Assembly: GCF_015330125.1 (NCBI RefSeq)
Contig: NZ_JADDXR010000002.1
Location: 1 to 64,000 of the forward strand
Reading direction: 5' to 3'
DNA length: 64,000 nucleotides
From: Zobellia nedashkovskayae
Lineage (GTDB): Bacteria > Bacteroidota > Bacteroidia > Flavobacteriales > Flavobacteriaceae
Each line of letters begins with the position of its first letter. Position 1 is the stretch's first letter. This document shows positions 44,475-54,667 of the stretch, piece by piece. A program made the position numbers and the translations under genes. Under the pieces are notes generated by a model. It was not told where the DNA came from. It was given only the letters and a program-made list of their open reading frames with translations, and searched no databases.

Positions 44475-45614
44475 CTACCTATAAGAAACGGCAATCTTGG
44501 CCAGTTGGCCAACAATCTTAACCGAGTCTTTCATGGATAATTTAGAGCCATCTGCATGAATCCATCTTTTAAGTGGCTGCTCACAAATTATGCGCTTTGC
44601 TTCTTCTTTACCGTAATGCTTTCTCATACGCATGAAAATCTCAACATCAAAAAGCCATTTGGTAATGAATTTTTTATTGAACATAGTTGAAGCAATCTCA
44701 CGGTCCATTATTTTGGCGCCACACTGCGTATCCTTGAACGGCATACCCAAAATGGTCTGTATGATCATGTTAATGGTCATACTTATAATTTTACGGGCAG
44801 ATTCTTTTGTGATATTCGCGCCCATTCTACTAATTCTAGAACCACTTACAATCTTAAATTGAGAATTTTCAATTGTTTTGACTAAATCGTCAAAGTCTCT
44901 AAAATCTGTTGAAAGATCGGCATCTAAATATCCTAGATAATCCAATTGTTCATCTTTAATCATATGTAAGATACCTTGGCGTACCGCTTCTGCCTTACCA
45001 CCATTCTTCTCACAATTATATACACTTATATTAGACTCGTTCCCTTTGCGAAGCTCATGTAGCACCTCTAGAGTTTTGTCTGTACTTCCATCATTTACGA
45101 AACACAAATGATATCCTAAATTCTCTTGCGCAAAGGCTTTGAATTCTGGACCTGACAAACGGTCTTCTTCATTATAACATGGTATTACTACACCTACGCA
45201 ATTCTTTTGCAGCATTCGGGCATTATCATTTGTTACCGCTTCTTTTTGAACATCCGGTGCACCAATAATTCGCTTTATCCGTGCAGCCATTTCATCCAAG
45301 CTAACCGGTTTTTTCATATAATCATTGATACCTAAATCAAAACCATCTACAATGATTTTCTCATCGGTATTACCGGACATCACCAATATTGGTGTTTCGG
45401 ATTTCTGTTCAAGCCGAATGTGTTTTACCACTTGTAGTCCTGACATGCCTGGCATATTAATATCCACCAGCACTAAGTCTGGCTGAAAATTATCAAATAC
45501 TTCTATGCCCTGCTCACCAGAGCTGGCTGTTTTAACCTCATAACCTAGTTCTAATAATCTCTTTTCAACTGAAAGCAAAATCAATTGCTGGTCGTCAATG
45601 GTTAATATTTTCAT
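44475..45614 (-). CDS. Receiver domain fused to GT2 glycosyltransferase
   Basis: A 379-residue single chain. Residues 1-118 are a CheY-like receiver with all phosphorylation residues: D7/D8, phospho-acceptor D51 (LVLVDINMPG), S80 and K102 (MKKPVS). Residues about 138-379 are a GT2 domain of the dolichyl-phosphate-glucosyltransferase/DPM type: VVIPCYNEEDRL, VNDGSTDKT, the DAD motif (231-233), QCGAK and a WLFDVE segment near 320. No membrane helix follows, so it should act at the membrane face with a partner. Phosphorylation may switch sugar transfer directly. Last gene after the flippase and GT4 genes, 40 bases from GT4. Confidence 0.88.
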   Translation of the reverse strand: MKILTIDDQQLILLSVEKRLLELGYEVKTASSGEQGIEVFDNFQPDLVLVDINMPGMSGLQVVKHIRLEQKSETPILVMSGNTDEKIIVDGFDLGINDYMKKPVSLDEMAARIKRIIGAPDVQKEAVTNDNARMLQKNCVGVVIPCYNEEDRLSGPEFKAFAQENLGYHLCFVNDGSTDKTLEVLHELRKGNESNISVYNCEKNGGKAEAVRQGILHMIKDEQLDYLGYLDADLSTDFRDFDDLVKTIENSQFKIVSGSRISRMGANITKESARKIISMTINMIIQTILGMPFKDTQCGAKIMDREIASTMFNKKFITKWLFDVEIFMRMRKHYGKEEAKRIICEQPLKRWIHADGSKLSMKDSVKIVGQLAKIAVSYR

Positions 45615-45654
45615 GGTGGTATTTTTTATAAGATGTGGGATCCTAATTTTTTGT

Positions 45655-46893
45655 TTATGCTTTTACTTTTTCGTGCGTTAATCCAATTGCGTTTACGTCT
45701 ATTATTTCGCCTTTGGATTTTTGAACCTGAATGGCTTTGAAATAATCTAAATACATTTGGGTGATGGTACTCATTGGTAGCGAACAAGCGGCCTCGTAAT
45801 TAGTTTTGGCCAACTCTGTTCTATAAGCATCATCAGTAAGTATTTTTTCTATGGCATCTGCTAAAGACGCTTTATTCTCTGGTAAAAAGAATTCGCCTCT
45901 ATAGCCTTCTTCTTGAACAAGTACACTTAAGTCCCCTAAGTCTGGAAGAGCAACTGCTTTTCCGTAGCTTCCTGCTTGGTGTAAAACTCCAGAACTACCT
46001 GTAGTAGAGGTATACGGAAAGACCACTACAGCACTTTGACCAAAAATAACGGGTACATCTTCTTCGGCTACATAACCAGTGAAACGTATTTGAGGTACAT
46101 GGCTATAAACTTCTTCCATTTTCTTTAAATATCCAGGAGTATTGGGACTATCTGTACCTGCAATTACAATTTCAATATCTTCATTGCTTCTATTCCGGAT
46201 TACTTCTACAGCCTCTATAAGTACCTCAACCTTTTTGTAGGTACCAAACTTTCCAAAAGCCATAACCTGTTTAGGTCCTGCGGGAAGGTTAAAATCTGGT
46301 TCCGGAGGTGTTTCAAAAGAACCGTGCGGAATTAATGCAATGTTCTTCGCTTTATATTTATCTTCTAGAATAGTTACATACTTGCTAATGGTCACCGCCA
46401 AAATATCTGACGCCAAAACAAACTTCGTTAAAGTGGTTCCAATAAAACCGTATACCTTTTGAAGTATTTTACTTTTAGTAAACCCGGCACTATCCAAATC
46501 TACTTGCTCCAATATATTGTGCAATAATGAAATGGTAGGAATACCTTTAAATTTGGTTGCATAAGGCAACATCAACCCTAAAGCTGCTGGTATCTTTTTA
46601 TCACCAAATTTCAAAAACTGCAAATTAAAAAGTACAGCATCTGGTTTATGGATACTAATAGATTTATTAACTGTCAATAAGTTCCAATAGCTATTAAAAT
46701 CCCAACATTCTGAAACCGTAATTTTACAACCTTCTCCTTCAAAAGAAAGGTCTTTTGGCTCCTCCGTTTTATCTGTCATCAAAATAATTTCTGTGACTTC
46801 TTCTTGCAATCTAAAATGTTTTACAAGATAATATCCGTACTCGGTCAATGTGACTTTACTAGGAGGATATGCGGTTACAATGGCTAGTTTCAT
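45655..46893 (-). CDS. GT4-family glycosyltransferase
   Basis: A 412-residue GT-B-fold retaining glycosyltransferase. The N-domain opens IVTAYPPSKVTLTEYGYYLV; the C-domain has MAFGKFGTYKKVEVLIEA and the donor-site FPYTSTTGSSGVLHQAGSYG with an E-x7-E-like pattern in PENKAS. It likely adds sugars from nucleotide-sugar donors to a lipid-linked or nascent polysaccharide on the cytosolic face. It lies between the flippase gene (73 bases) and the REC-GT2 gene (40 bases). Confidence 0.9.
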   Translation of the reverse strand: MKLAIVTAYPPSKVTLTEYGYYLVKHFRLQEEVTEIILMTDKTEEPKDLSFEGEGCKITVSECWDFNSYWNLLTVNKSISIHKPDAVLFNLQFLKFGDKKIPAALGLMLPYATKFKGIPTISLLHNILEQVDLDSAGFTKSKILQKVYGFIGTTLTKFVLASDILAVTISKYVTILEDKYKAKNIALIPHGSFETPPEPDFNLPAGPKQVMAFGKFGTYKKVEVLIEAVEVIRNRSNEDIEIVIAGTDSPNTPGYLKKMEEVYSHVPQIRFTGYVAEEDVPVIFGQSAVVVFPYTSTTGSSGVLHQAGSYGKAVALPDLGDLSVLVQEEGYRGEFFLPENKASLADAIEKILTDDAYRTELAKTNYEAACSLPMSTITQMYLDYFKAIQVQKSKGEIIDVNAIGLTHEKVKA

Positions 46894-46966
46894 ACTATAG
46901 GTTTAATTTTTTGGGACTATCTAATGAAAAGTTATCTTATGTTTTTATACTGATTTTCTAAAATTA

Positions 46967-48223
46967 TCAACTTTCTGGCACGCTCTTATTACCCAATTCT
47001 TTGCTTGCAAAATATACCAACTGAACGACCAGTAATATTGACATGGCTATAAGTTGCATATGCACAACACTTTCCAAGTTGTCATGATACAATACCACCA
47101 ATACTATTTGCGAAAGACCTAATACGCCGGATAGAATAACCGGTACATAATGGTCTAACGATAAAAAGTAATATGCGAAAATATTGGATATAGCGAACAG
47201 GGAAGTAGCCAATGCATACTGCCATAACAAACTGGACATGGCTACATACGAATCGCCGAACATTAGAGTTATAATCAATTCCGGGAATAGGTAACATGCT
47301 GCTACAATGCCAGCAGAAAGCAACCCTATATAGGATACATATTTAAACAAAATTGGTGCTGTTGGCTCGCCATCTTTTTGTTTCTGTACTACTACAGGAA
47401 GTAAGAGCATTACGAACATCCAAGCTACAAAATACACTACCCTGCCTATTAAAGCTAAAGAGGCATATAGACCAGCTTCGGTTGGTTCAAAATAGTGCTT
47501 TACTAATAGAACATCACTATTATTTATGATGATTTGAGTAAACTCATAACAGGCGGTCAACCATATAAATTGTGAGACCCGCTTTGCATTATCTGGACTT
47601 AGTTTTCTAGATTCTTTAAAAGATATTGATGTACTATCCGAAGGAAAAAGTCCAAAAAGAAAAGATAGAAAAATACCTAATGCCACCAATGTTCCTGGCT
47701 CTATGTCTAACAAGAAAAGTAATATCATGGTGAGTAACAACCGGCTCCACATTTCTGTTTGATAGGTGATAGATAACTTACCAAATTCTTGTTTGCCCTG
47801 GTACGCACCTCTATTTACACTCATAAAAAAGTAAATAGGTATGCCTAAACCAAAGATGATGAACATCCAATGACTTTCTGTATTGAAAAGTGATTGCAAT
47901 TGTTTTGAAAAAATAAGAATGAGTACGCCTATAATAAGACCTACAATACTCGCTTGACGGTAACTTATGTTCTTGAAAATCTCCCACTCCTTACCAGAAA
48001 AAATTACTGCAAATTTTGCCGTAGCCAGTTGAAAGGTCATTCCCATAAAAGACAAAACCAATAGCAAGGTTACTAAAAGTGCAGCTTCCGAAAATGCTGC
48101 GGGACCTAGCAATCTACCTAACAAAAGGTTGTACAGATAGTTGCCACCATTTACTAAGAGCACGCTTCCCATGAACAACTGCTCTTGAGATACTTTCTTA
48201 AACATTAACTTTATGGCGGTCAT
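46967..48223 (-). CDS. Oligosaccharide flippase family protein (Wzx-like)
   Basis: A 418-residue inner-membrane protein with about 12 helices of the polysaccharide-transport branch of the MOP superfamily (LVNGGNYLYNLLLGRLLGPA, then NNSDVLLVKHYFEPTEAGLY, both typical PST segments). It would flip undecaprenyl-linked sugar units or help export a chain. The C-terminus is short. First gene of the leftward branch, facing the divergent region 48224-48783. Resemblance to PelG is general to the family only. Confidence 0.88.
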   Translation of the reverse strand: MTAIKLMFKKVSQEQLFMGSVLLVNGGNYLYNLLLGRLLGPAAFSEAALLVTLLLVLSFMGMTFQLATAKFAVIFSGKEWEIFKNISYRQASIVGLIIGVLILIFSKQLQSLFNTESHWMFIIFGLGIPIYFFMSVNRGAYQGKQEFGKLSITYQTEMWSRLLLTMILLFLLDIEPGTLVALGIFLSFLFGLFPSDSTSISFKESRKLSPDNAKRVSQFIWLTACYEFTQIIINNSDVLLVKHYFEPTEAGLYASLALIGRVVYFVAWMFVMLLLPVVVQKQKDGEPTAPILFKYVSYIGLLSAGIVAACYLFPELIITLMFGDSYVAMSSLLWQYALATSLFAISNIFAYYFLSLDHYVPVILSGVLGLSQIVLVVLYHDNLESVVHMQLIAMSILLVVQLVYFASKELGNKSVPES

Positions 48224-48783
48224 AGTTGGTGATATCTAGGTTTTGATTCTTATCTATAGTATTATGTTCTTCCAGCGCTAGTTTTGGTTTTAAAAAGTAT
48301 ACTTATCTGTATGTCAAATATGTAGTACCGGGTTTTAGCTGGAATGGCGAACATGATACCTAAACGATATTTTGTTATAATATTGTAGGATTTAACTTAT
48401 AATCGATAAAACGTAGCGTTTCATAGAATTATTCTGCACTTCATCGATTATGAGCGCAGTCAATTTACACCAAACCTATACCTTCTTAATCTCTTTTCTT
48501 TTCATTAAACTCCCTCTATCGCGACTTCTCCTTCAACTTCTATTATCTATTCAAATTACTACGCATCATAGTATTACAATTCTTTTATCCATTAAAAAAG
48601 GATGAAGTTTATGGCATCTTTCAATACTCAAATTTATATGTATCTACGGTATTTTTTGAGATAGAAAAGTTCATATCCACTCAATTGTAAACCAACGGCT
48701 CAAATCAATAGATATGCAATACCATCGATGAAATACAATATAAACACCTTTATAATGTTATATTTTCTGACAATTAACTACCA
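48224..48783. promoter_or_regulatory. Divergent intergenic region of the polysaccharide locus
   Basis: About 560 bases with no gene. It contains an inverted repeat (48396-48407 with 48443-48454: ATAATCGAT and ATCGATTAT, 11 of 12 matching) and near-consensus -7 boxes in both directions (minus-strand CATATTTG near 48313; plus-strand TATATTTT just before 48784). It should control both arms of the locus, but no factor can be assigned. Confidence 0.5.
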
Positions 48784-51700
48784 ATGCAACGCACCAATGT
48801 TTTATTGATCTTGGCACTGGTCATAGGTATAGCATTTCATGGGTCGAGTATCTTCTTTACTCTTGAGACTACCTATGACGCCCTGATTCATTTATTTTTT
48901 GCCGATCATTACGCCAATAGTTGGTTTGAACCGTGGGATTACCGTTGGTATACGGGTTTCACTGTACAAGCTTATCCTCCATTGGTGCACCAGTCTATTG
49001 GTATTCTTTCCCATATTGGCGGACTCAAATTTGGAATGTTCAGTGTAGCTATGATAGGCATAGTTCTCTTTATAACCGGTGCCTATAGATTTGGTCTTTT
49101 AATGACCGGTGATAGAAAAATAGCTGGGTATACAGCTTTGCTTGCCGTGTTTTCATCAACCTTTGTAGAGACTTTACATATTTTTGGGCAATTGCCCAGT
49201 ATAATTGGGCTATCTGTGCTTTTACATTCTTTGCCGGAAATATATCTCTGGGTAAAAACCGGAAAACTCAGGTATATAGCTACCAGTCTTTCATTAATCG
49301 CTGTAACGGTAACGTCCCATCATGTGACACCTATTTTTGGAATGATATTCTTTATCTTTCCTTTGCTAGGAATGGCCGTAATGGACTCCGCCAGAGATGA
49401 AGTCAATAGTTTTAAGGAAGTACGTTTTGGAGTCTTTTTTAAGCAATTCAAAAAGTGTTTTTGGCGCATTGTTATTTTTGGATTTTCTTCGTTATTTTTA
49501 ATTGTTACTTGCATCCTTCCCTATTGGATCAATTCCAAGAAAAACCCAATTACCCAAGTCCCCATTCCCCATGGGTCTAGGGACAATTTTCTTGAGGTAA
49601 CCTCATCAGGACTTGTATTTTTTGTTATTCCCTGGGGAATTTTGACTTTTGTTCTACCGTTTTTGTTTTATCGTTTTTATAGTAGACGATTCATCTTTTT
49701 TGGATTGTCATTTTCTATGTTAACCCTTTTGGGAACAGGAGGCACCACACCTTTACCCCTTATATTACTTGGTGAAACAGCTTTCAACATATTAACTTTA
49801 GACCGTTTTACCCTCTGGGCAACCATTATGGCATTACCTCTTTTTGGTGAGTTTGCCTACCGTATGGTAGAAGGAGATCTTAAAGACCTTATTCAAGAAA
49901 ATTGGGGCCGGGTGTACCATCGTATTCTAGGTGGATTAATTATGGGAGGTATTTTATTCATGGTCATTTTCACCATGAGTCTTGGCTATTTTAGACCATC
50001 GCAACCACAGAAAATAAAGATGCAACCCATCATTAACTTTCTAAGTCAAGATTCACATGACCATTGGCGTTATTTACCATTAGGGTTTGGTGATCAAATG
50101 GCATGGTTATCGGCACAGACAAAAGCCATGACTGTAGACGGAAATTACCATTCCGCACGGCGGTTGCCCGAGCTTACTACAAGAGCAATAGAACGACTTG
50201 AGAACTCAAAATTTAGGGGTGTTGAGGGTATTGGTTCGCTACAGCAATTTTTGACCGTACCTGAGAAATACAACCTTAAATACATATTTTCCAACGATAA
50301 ATTCTATGATCCTATACTCTACTTCTGTGGTTGGCAGAGGTTACAGCAACTAGAGAATGGAATTATGGTCTGGGAAAAATTAAATGTCCCTCCATTCCCT
50401 ACCATAATACCCAAAGAAGATGTACATGTAGCCCTAAAAGTTATGTGGGGAATCATACCTATCCTTACTGTTCTTATTGCATTTATTATAAACATTCAGT
50501 GGATATGGGTCAGAGCTTTAAAAGCAAAAAAACTACCCCAAGGGGAGTTTATGAAATACGCTATTAAGTTCAAGAATTTTCCTAAAAAACTGATAATCAT
50601 CAATCATATTTGGGCTGTTATTATATTAATTGTTTTGGGGTATGGCATCTATTTATTCTACATTAAAAATGTAGATCAAATTGCCCCTACTAATGTGGTT
50701 GAAGCGTATTATGATGCTTTGGATTTTAAAGAATTTAATAAAGCATATTCATTTTTGAATCCAGATAGTGACAAAACTATTGCGCAATACATGCTGGAAG
50801 TATCCGTAACAGACGGAATTCTTAGTTCGTACGCAAAGTTAGATTCTTTAGGTATTGAATTTTTACAAGAAAATGATACCACTGCGCGGGTAAAAGCTGC
50901 TACAAGGTGGATTACCCCTTTAGAAAGTATTGATAAGGACTACTATCATAGCCTCGTTAAGAAGAAAGGTAAATGGTATATTGAACCCTCTTCATTAGAT
51001 AACGATTTACCACCGGATCAATTGTTTACTTCTAACAATACAACTTTCTTTAATCATGGTAGACGAAAGGTTACGACCCAGCAAACCCATCATGAAGATG
51101 TTCTAAAACAACCGGTTCTGGAGGTTTTAAGGGCTAAGCTGGTAAAGTATCAAGGCAGTTATAGTATCATTGGCGAACTTCAAAATGTAGACCACGTTCC
51201 TGCAGATGTGGTCATTAAGGGTACATTGTATAATGATCAAAATAAAGAATTGGCGACTTATAACGCAAAAGATGTAGCCAAACATAAATTAATGCCCAAA
51301 GAGACTACTACTTTCAGGATAGATTTTGAAGGTATAGCATGGTCATCTACAAAAGATACCCTGCCTCCAACGTTTGATCCTGATCAGTTTACACCTATGA
51401 CGTTCGAAGAGCAACCTACCAAATTTAATTTGCAATGTGCAGGCAATGTAGCTAACACAGATTTATACAAACAGGTAAGTTTACAAGAACTCATTTTTGA
51501 AGATGATAAAATAAGCGGTTCACTTTTCAATTCCGGTATTCAGGAAGTGACCATACCTCAACTTTTGATTTCATATTATGATGAGAGCAAAAATCTTTTA
51601 TGGGTAGAACATGAATTCTTGACCGACGGTGTCCGCATTCAAAGGAAGCGCTATTTTGAATATGAACCAGCCTGTTTGACAGATATAAAACTTATTAATA

Positions 51701-51870
51701 GTAGTCTTGAAAATTGCTTCGTAAACGGAAGTCCAAACTCGGAAATAGGTAAAAAGCTATTTCCTAATAGAGACAAGTCTCATGCCGAAGACCAGCTACA
51801 ACCCTATTCTGGTAATGGATTTGATTATTTAAAATTTGAGTTGAACAGTTATATTGGTAATCCTAAATGA
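48784..51870 (+). CDS. Large polytopic membrane protein (PTPS-related/GT-C-like) with periplasmic domains
   Basis: A 1028-residue inner-membrane protein. The first about 410 residues carry roughly 10-12 helices and the AYPPLVHQSIG motif of the 6-pyruvoyl-tetrahydropterin-synthase-related membrane family, which resembles GT-C glycosyltransferases; the first loop has an acidic TLETTYDALIH that could be catalytic. Two more helices flank a loop near 550-630. The rest is outside: an NTF2-like domain (about 635-745) and a beta domain (about 775-865, ELQNVDHVPADVVIKG). Possibly the polymerase or membrane-side transferase. It overlaps the next gene by four bases (ATGA). Confidence 0.75.
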   Translation: MQRTNVLLILALVIGIAFHGSSIFFTLETTYDALIHLFFADHYANSWFEPWDYRWYTGFTVQAYPPLVHQSIGILSHIGGLKFGMFSVAMIGIVLFITGAYRFGLLMTGDRKIAGYTALLAVFSSTFVETLHIFGQLPSIIGLSVLLHSLPEIYLWVKTGKLRYIATSLSLIAVTVTSHHVTPIFGMIFFIFPLLGMAVMDSARDEVNSFKEVRFGVFFKQFKKCFWRIVIFGFSSLFLIVTCILPYWINSKKNPITQVPIPHGSRDNFLEVTSSGLVFFVIPWGILTFVLPFLFYRFYSRRFIFFGLSFSMLTLLGTGGTTPLPLILLGETAFNILTLDRFTLWATIMALPLFGEFAYRMVEGDLKDLIQENWGRVYHRILGGLIMGGILFMVIFTMSLGYFRPSQPQKIKMQPIINFLSQDSHDHWRYLPLGFGDQMAWLSAQTKAMTVDGNYHSARRLPELTTRAIERLENSKFRGVEGIGSLQQFLTVPEKYNLKYIFSNDKFYDPILYFCGWQRLQQLENGIMVWEKLNVPPFPTIIPKEDVHVALKVMWGIIPILTVLIAFIINIQWIWVRALKAKKLPQGEFMKYAIKFKNFPKKLIIINHIWAVIILIVLGYGIYLFYIKNVDQIAPTNVVEAYYDALDFKEFNKAYSFLNPDSDKTIAQYMLEVSVTDGILSSYAKLDSLGIEFLQENDTTARVKAATRWITPLESIDKDYYHSLVKKKGKWYIEPSSLDNDLPPDQLFTSNNTTFFNHGRRKVTTQQTHHEDVLKQPVLEVLRAKLVKYQGSYSIIGELQNVDHVPADVVIKGTLYNDQNKELATYNAKDVAKHKLMPKETTTFRIDFEGIAWSSTKDTLPPTFDPDQFTPMTFEEQPTKFNLQCAGNVANTDLYKQVSLQELIFEDDKISGSLFNSGIQEVTIPQLLISYYDESKNLLWVEHEFLTDGVRIQRKRYFEYEPACLTDIKLINSSLENCFVNGSPNSEIGKKLFPNRDKSHAEDQLQPYSGNGFDYLKFELNSYIGNPK

Positions 51871-53096
51871 AAATGCACATACTACATATCTGCATTATTT
51901 TATCCCTGCTTTTCTCGGGGTGTTCTAAGGAACCTGAGGTAAAGAAAGTATCTAGTGCCAATTTTGAATTGGTAACATCTAAAGACAATTTTACAGCTGG
52001 AGAGCCTTTCTCTTTAAAATTTAAGGCTTCGGAAGAATCTAGTCCTGTTCTAGTATTTAGAAATGCGGTAGGCACAACAATACTTAAGGCTTCTAATAGT
52101 AATGACGTTTTACAATTTGATATTCCGAAAAACTTCTATGAGAAATCTGGCATTTGTTATTGGTCTCTGGTTTCTGGTTCTGAAGAGAAAATGAAAGGCA
52201 CTTTAACCATTCATGTAAACAATAAAAATGGTACTTTTTTAGAATCCTACTTAGGTCCTAGAAGTCTTACCGCAGGACCAAAAGATTATGCCATGTTCGT
52301 AATGGTAGCGACCGATTTTTATGACAACCCATTAAACGATAGCACTTCTATTACAAGTAAAGTACAGTTTAAAGACAGTGAAACAGAAGAGGTTTTACTC
52401 TCTAAAAATCTAATTGCTTGGACTAAGGTCCGATCACCAGAAAAATCTGGCCGGATGTTGATTTCTGCAGCGTGTAATGAAACGGATAGTAAAGAATTCA
52501 CCACAATTATATACCCTGCAAATCCAGTAGATTTTACCATTTCTTATAAACGTAACCATGAATATGCAGACGGTAACCAGGTTATTACTTTTAGAACTAG
52601 TATACTTTACGATGCATTTGGTAATTCAGTAAGTGAAGGTACACTTGTATCATTTATTATAACCAATGACCAAGGTGCAAAACTGCAGGCACAAGGCACT
52701 ACCTTGAACGGTAAGGCCGAGGCGCGCCTTTTACACCCAGAACAAAAAGCGTCATGGACCATAGAAGCTTTTGTTACGGGCGCAGCAAGAAGTAAACCTA
52801 TTAAAGTTGCTTTCAAAGCATCGGTAACAGAATATAACATACAATTTTCAGATGGTTTTAGAACTATTTCAGTAGGCCCTCTAAAAAGTTTTATGAACCA
52901 ATTAGTACCAGACGGTATGCCCATTGCGTTGACTGTTAAAGATGAAAGCGGCAAAGTGCTAGATGTACTAAGAACCTCATCAATGCAAGGTGAAGGTAAA
53001 TTCGAATTATCTCCGGATTTCTTTCCGACTGGTAGTTACGAGTTACAGATTAAGACTGCAGGGATAACAAAAACAAAATCAGTAGAACTAAAATGA
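51867..53096 (+). CDS. Lipoprotein with Ig-like domains
   Basis: A 409-residue lipoprotein: lipobox LFSGC, mature start CSKEPEVKK. The body is all-beta with Ig/filamin-like domains, e.g. ANFELVTSKDNFTAGEPFSL and TYTFDNP-like late strands; a bacterial Ig (Big-1-type) signature shows in ILYDAFGNSVSEGTLVSFII. It may bind or guide the glycan through the periplasm or hold the export complex. Start and stop overlap both neighbours by ATGA, so it is made together with the membrane protein and the hydrolase. Confidence 0.75.
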   Translation: MKMHILHICIILSLLFSGCSKEPEVKKVSSANFELVTSKDNFTAGEPFSLKFKASEESSPVLVFRNAVGTTILKASNSNDVLQFDIPKNFYEKSGICYWSLVSGSEEKMKGTLTIHVNNKNGTFLESYLGPRSLTAGPKDYAMFVMVATDFYDNPLNDSTSITSKVQFKDSETEEVLLSKNLIAWTKVRSPEKSGRMLISAACNETDSKEFTTIIYPANPVDFTISYKRNHEYADGNQVITFRTSILYDAFGNSVSEGTLVSFIITNDQGAKLQAQGTTLNGKAEARLLHPEQKASWTIEAFVTGAARSKPIKVAFKASVTEYNIQFSDGFRTISVGPLKSFMNQLVPDGMPIALTVKDESGKVLDVLRTSSMQGEGKFELSPDFFPTGSYELQIKTAGITKTKSVELK

Positions 53097-54619
53097 AAAT
53101 AAACAGAACCTTGTATCGCATTTTTCTACTGGCGTCATTTTTGGCCTTGAACGGATTAATTCTGTTTGGTATCAGTAGTGCTTGGACCTATTTAAATACG
53201 GGTGCAGACCGGACATCTATGCTTCATTTGCATGAAGATATTTCGGCTACGTACCTTCCCAAAGTGCAATGGGAAATTGCCATGAACGAAGGCCGCCCTA
53301 TGGAAGAACAGACTTTAGGCGAAATTGAACGAGATTACCTCAGTGCGTGGCAAGTGCGTAATGCGGCTTACGCTAATAATGTACCCTATGGCATAGCTGA
53401 CTATTATACGGATAGTATGCGTACTGAACTCTTTAAAATTACGGACCTCAATCTAAAAAATAAGGTAACGCTGCAAACTACTACGCTAGAACACCATCCT
53501 AAATTGGAATTCTATAGTACTGATGGCAAACTAGTTGTTTTTACCGATAAAAATGTTTCGGCCTATGAAGAGGTTTACCTGAACGAAAACTTAATTACCA
53601 AACGAAAACTCTTATCGGATTATAAAGTCATGTTGCTTTTAGAGGATGGTTTTTGGAGGATTAGGCAACTGGTAGAAACCTCCTTGCCCGAAGAAACTTT
53701 AGAAGCAGCCTCACAAGTTCAAAATCTTGATAATTTTCATTTTAAAGGAATCAACTATTATCCACAGGATACCCCTTGGGATATGTTCGGGAGTAATTTT
53801 GATGAATCAATAATTGAACATGACTTTAAGCTCATGGCAGAAATGGGCATCAACAGTTTACGTATTTTCATTCCTTATGAATCTTTCGGTAAGGAATACG
53901 TTGACCAAGAAAAAATACAAAAGGTAAAATTAACTCTTGATATTGCCGAAAAAACCGGACTGGACATCATGCCAACCTTGTTTGATTTTTATGGCAATTA
54001 CAGCGTTCATGATTGGACGATGACCAACCGTCATGTAGAACAAGTAGTTAAAGCCTTAAAAGACCACAATGCTATTATTGCTTGGGATGTTAAAAACGAG
54101 CCAGACCTAGATTTTGAATCTCGGGGTAAAGAAAGAGTGCTTTCATGGTTAGAACAGACCGTTGATCGTATTCGTAAAATTGACCCTAAACATGCTATAA
54201 CTATTGGATGGTCTAGTCCTGAAGCCGCTATTAATCTTACATATAAATTAGACCTAGTCTCTTTTCACTATTACCGCGGGGCTGAAGAGTTTGAAAGTGC
54301 TTTTACTATTCTGAAAAATAAGGTAACTGATAAACCATTGTTACTACAGGAATATGGCTATTCTTCATATGACGGAATCTGGAACGGATTTTCAGGCTCC
54401 GATGAAAAAGAAAAGGAATATATGGGAACTATCCAAAAGGTGGTGGAAAAGGAGAATCTGTCTCACATGATATGGACGCTCTATGATTTCAGAAACATTC
54501 CTACTTCCGTAGTTGGCCGCTTACCATGGCGAAAAATACGGCAGCGTCATTTTGGGCTTCTGGATTCTAAAGGTCAGAAAAAACCGGTCTATAATATCTT
54601 CTTTAATGAGAAACCATGA
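53093..54619 (+). CDS. Membrane-anchored GH5-like glycoside hydrolase
   Basis: A 508-residue protein: N-terminal membrane anchor (about 8-30), an NTF2-like/IMS-type domain (about 55-205), then a TIM-barrel hydrolase (about 215-505). The clan GH-A catalytic pair is visible: acid/base E336 in WDVKNEPD and nucleophile E420 in LLLQEYGYS; FHFKGINYY and VSFHYYRG are typical neighbours. It likely trims or releases polysaccharide in the periplasm, as BcsZ or PelA do elsewhere. The substrate is unknown. It overlaps the lipoprotein gene by ATGA. Confidence 0.85.
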   Translation: MKINRTLYRIFLLASFLALNGLILFGISSAWTYLNTGADRTSMLHLHEDISATYLPKVQWEIAMNEGRPMEEQTLGEIERDYLSAWQVRNAAYANNVPYGIADYYTDSMRTELFKITDLNLKNKVTLQTTTLEHHPKLEFYSTDGKLVVFTDKNVSAYEEVYLNENLITKRKLLSDYKVMLLLEDGFWRIRQLVETSLPEETLEAASQVQNLDNFHFKGINYYPQDTPWDMFGSNFDESIIEHDFKLMAEMGINSLRIFIPYESFGKEYVDQEKIQKVKLTLDIAEKTGLDIMPTLFDFYGNYSVHDWTMTNRHVEQVVKALKDHNAIIAWDVKNEPDLDFESRGKERVLSWLEQTVDRIRKIDPKHAITIGWSSPEAAINLTYKLDLVSFHYYRGAEEFESAFTILKNKVTDKPLLLQEYGYSSYDGIWNGFSGSDEKEKEYMGTIQKVVEKENLSHMIWTLYDFRNIPTSVVGRLPWRKIRQRHFGLLDSKGQKKPVYNIFFNEKP

Positions 54620-54667
54620 CAAATGGTAAAACCACTTGAATTAATAAACAGTACACCCACTACCCTC

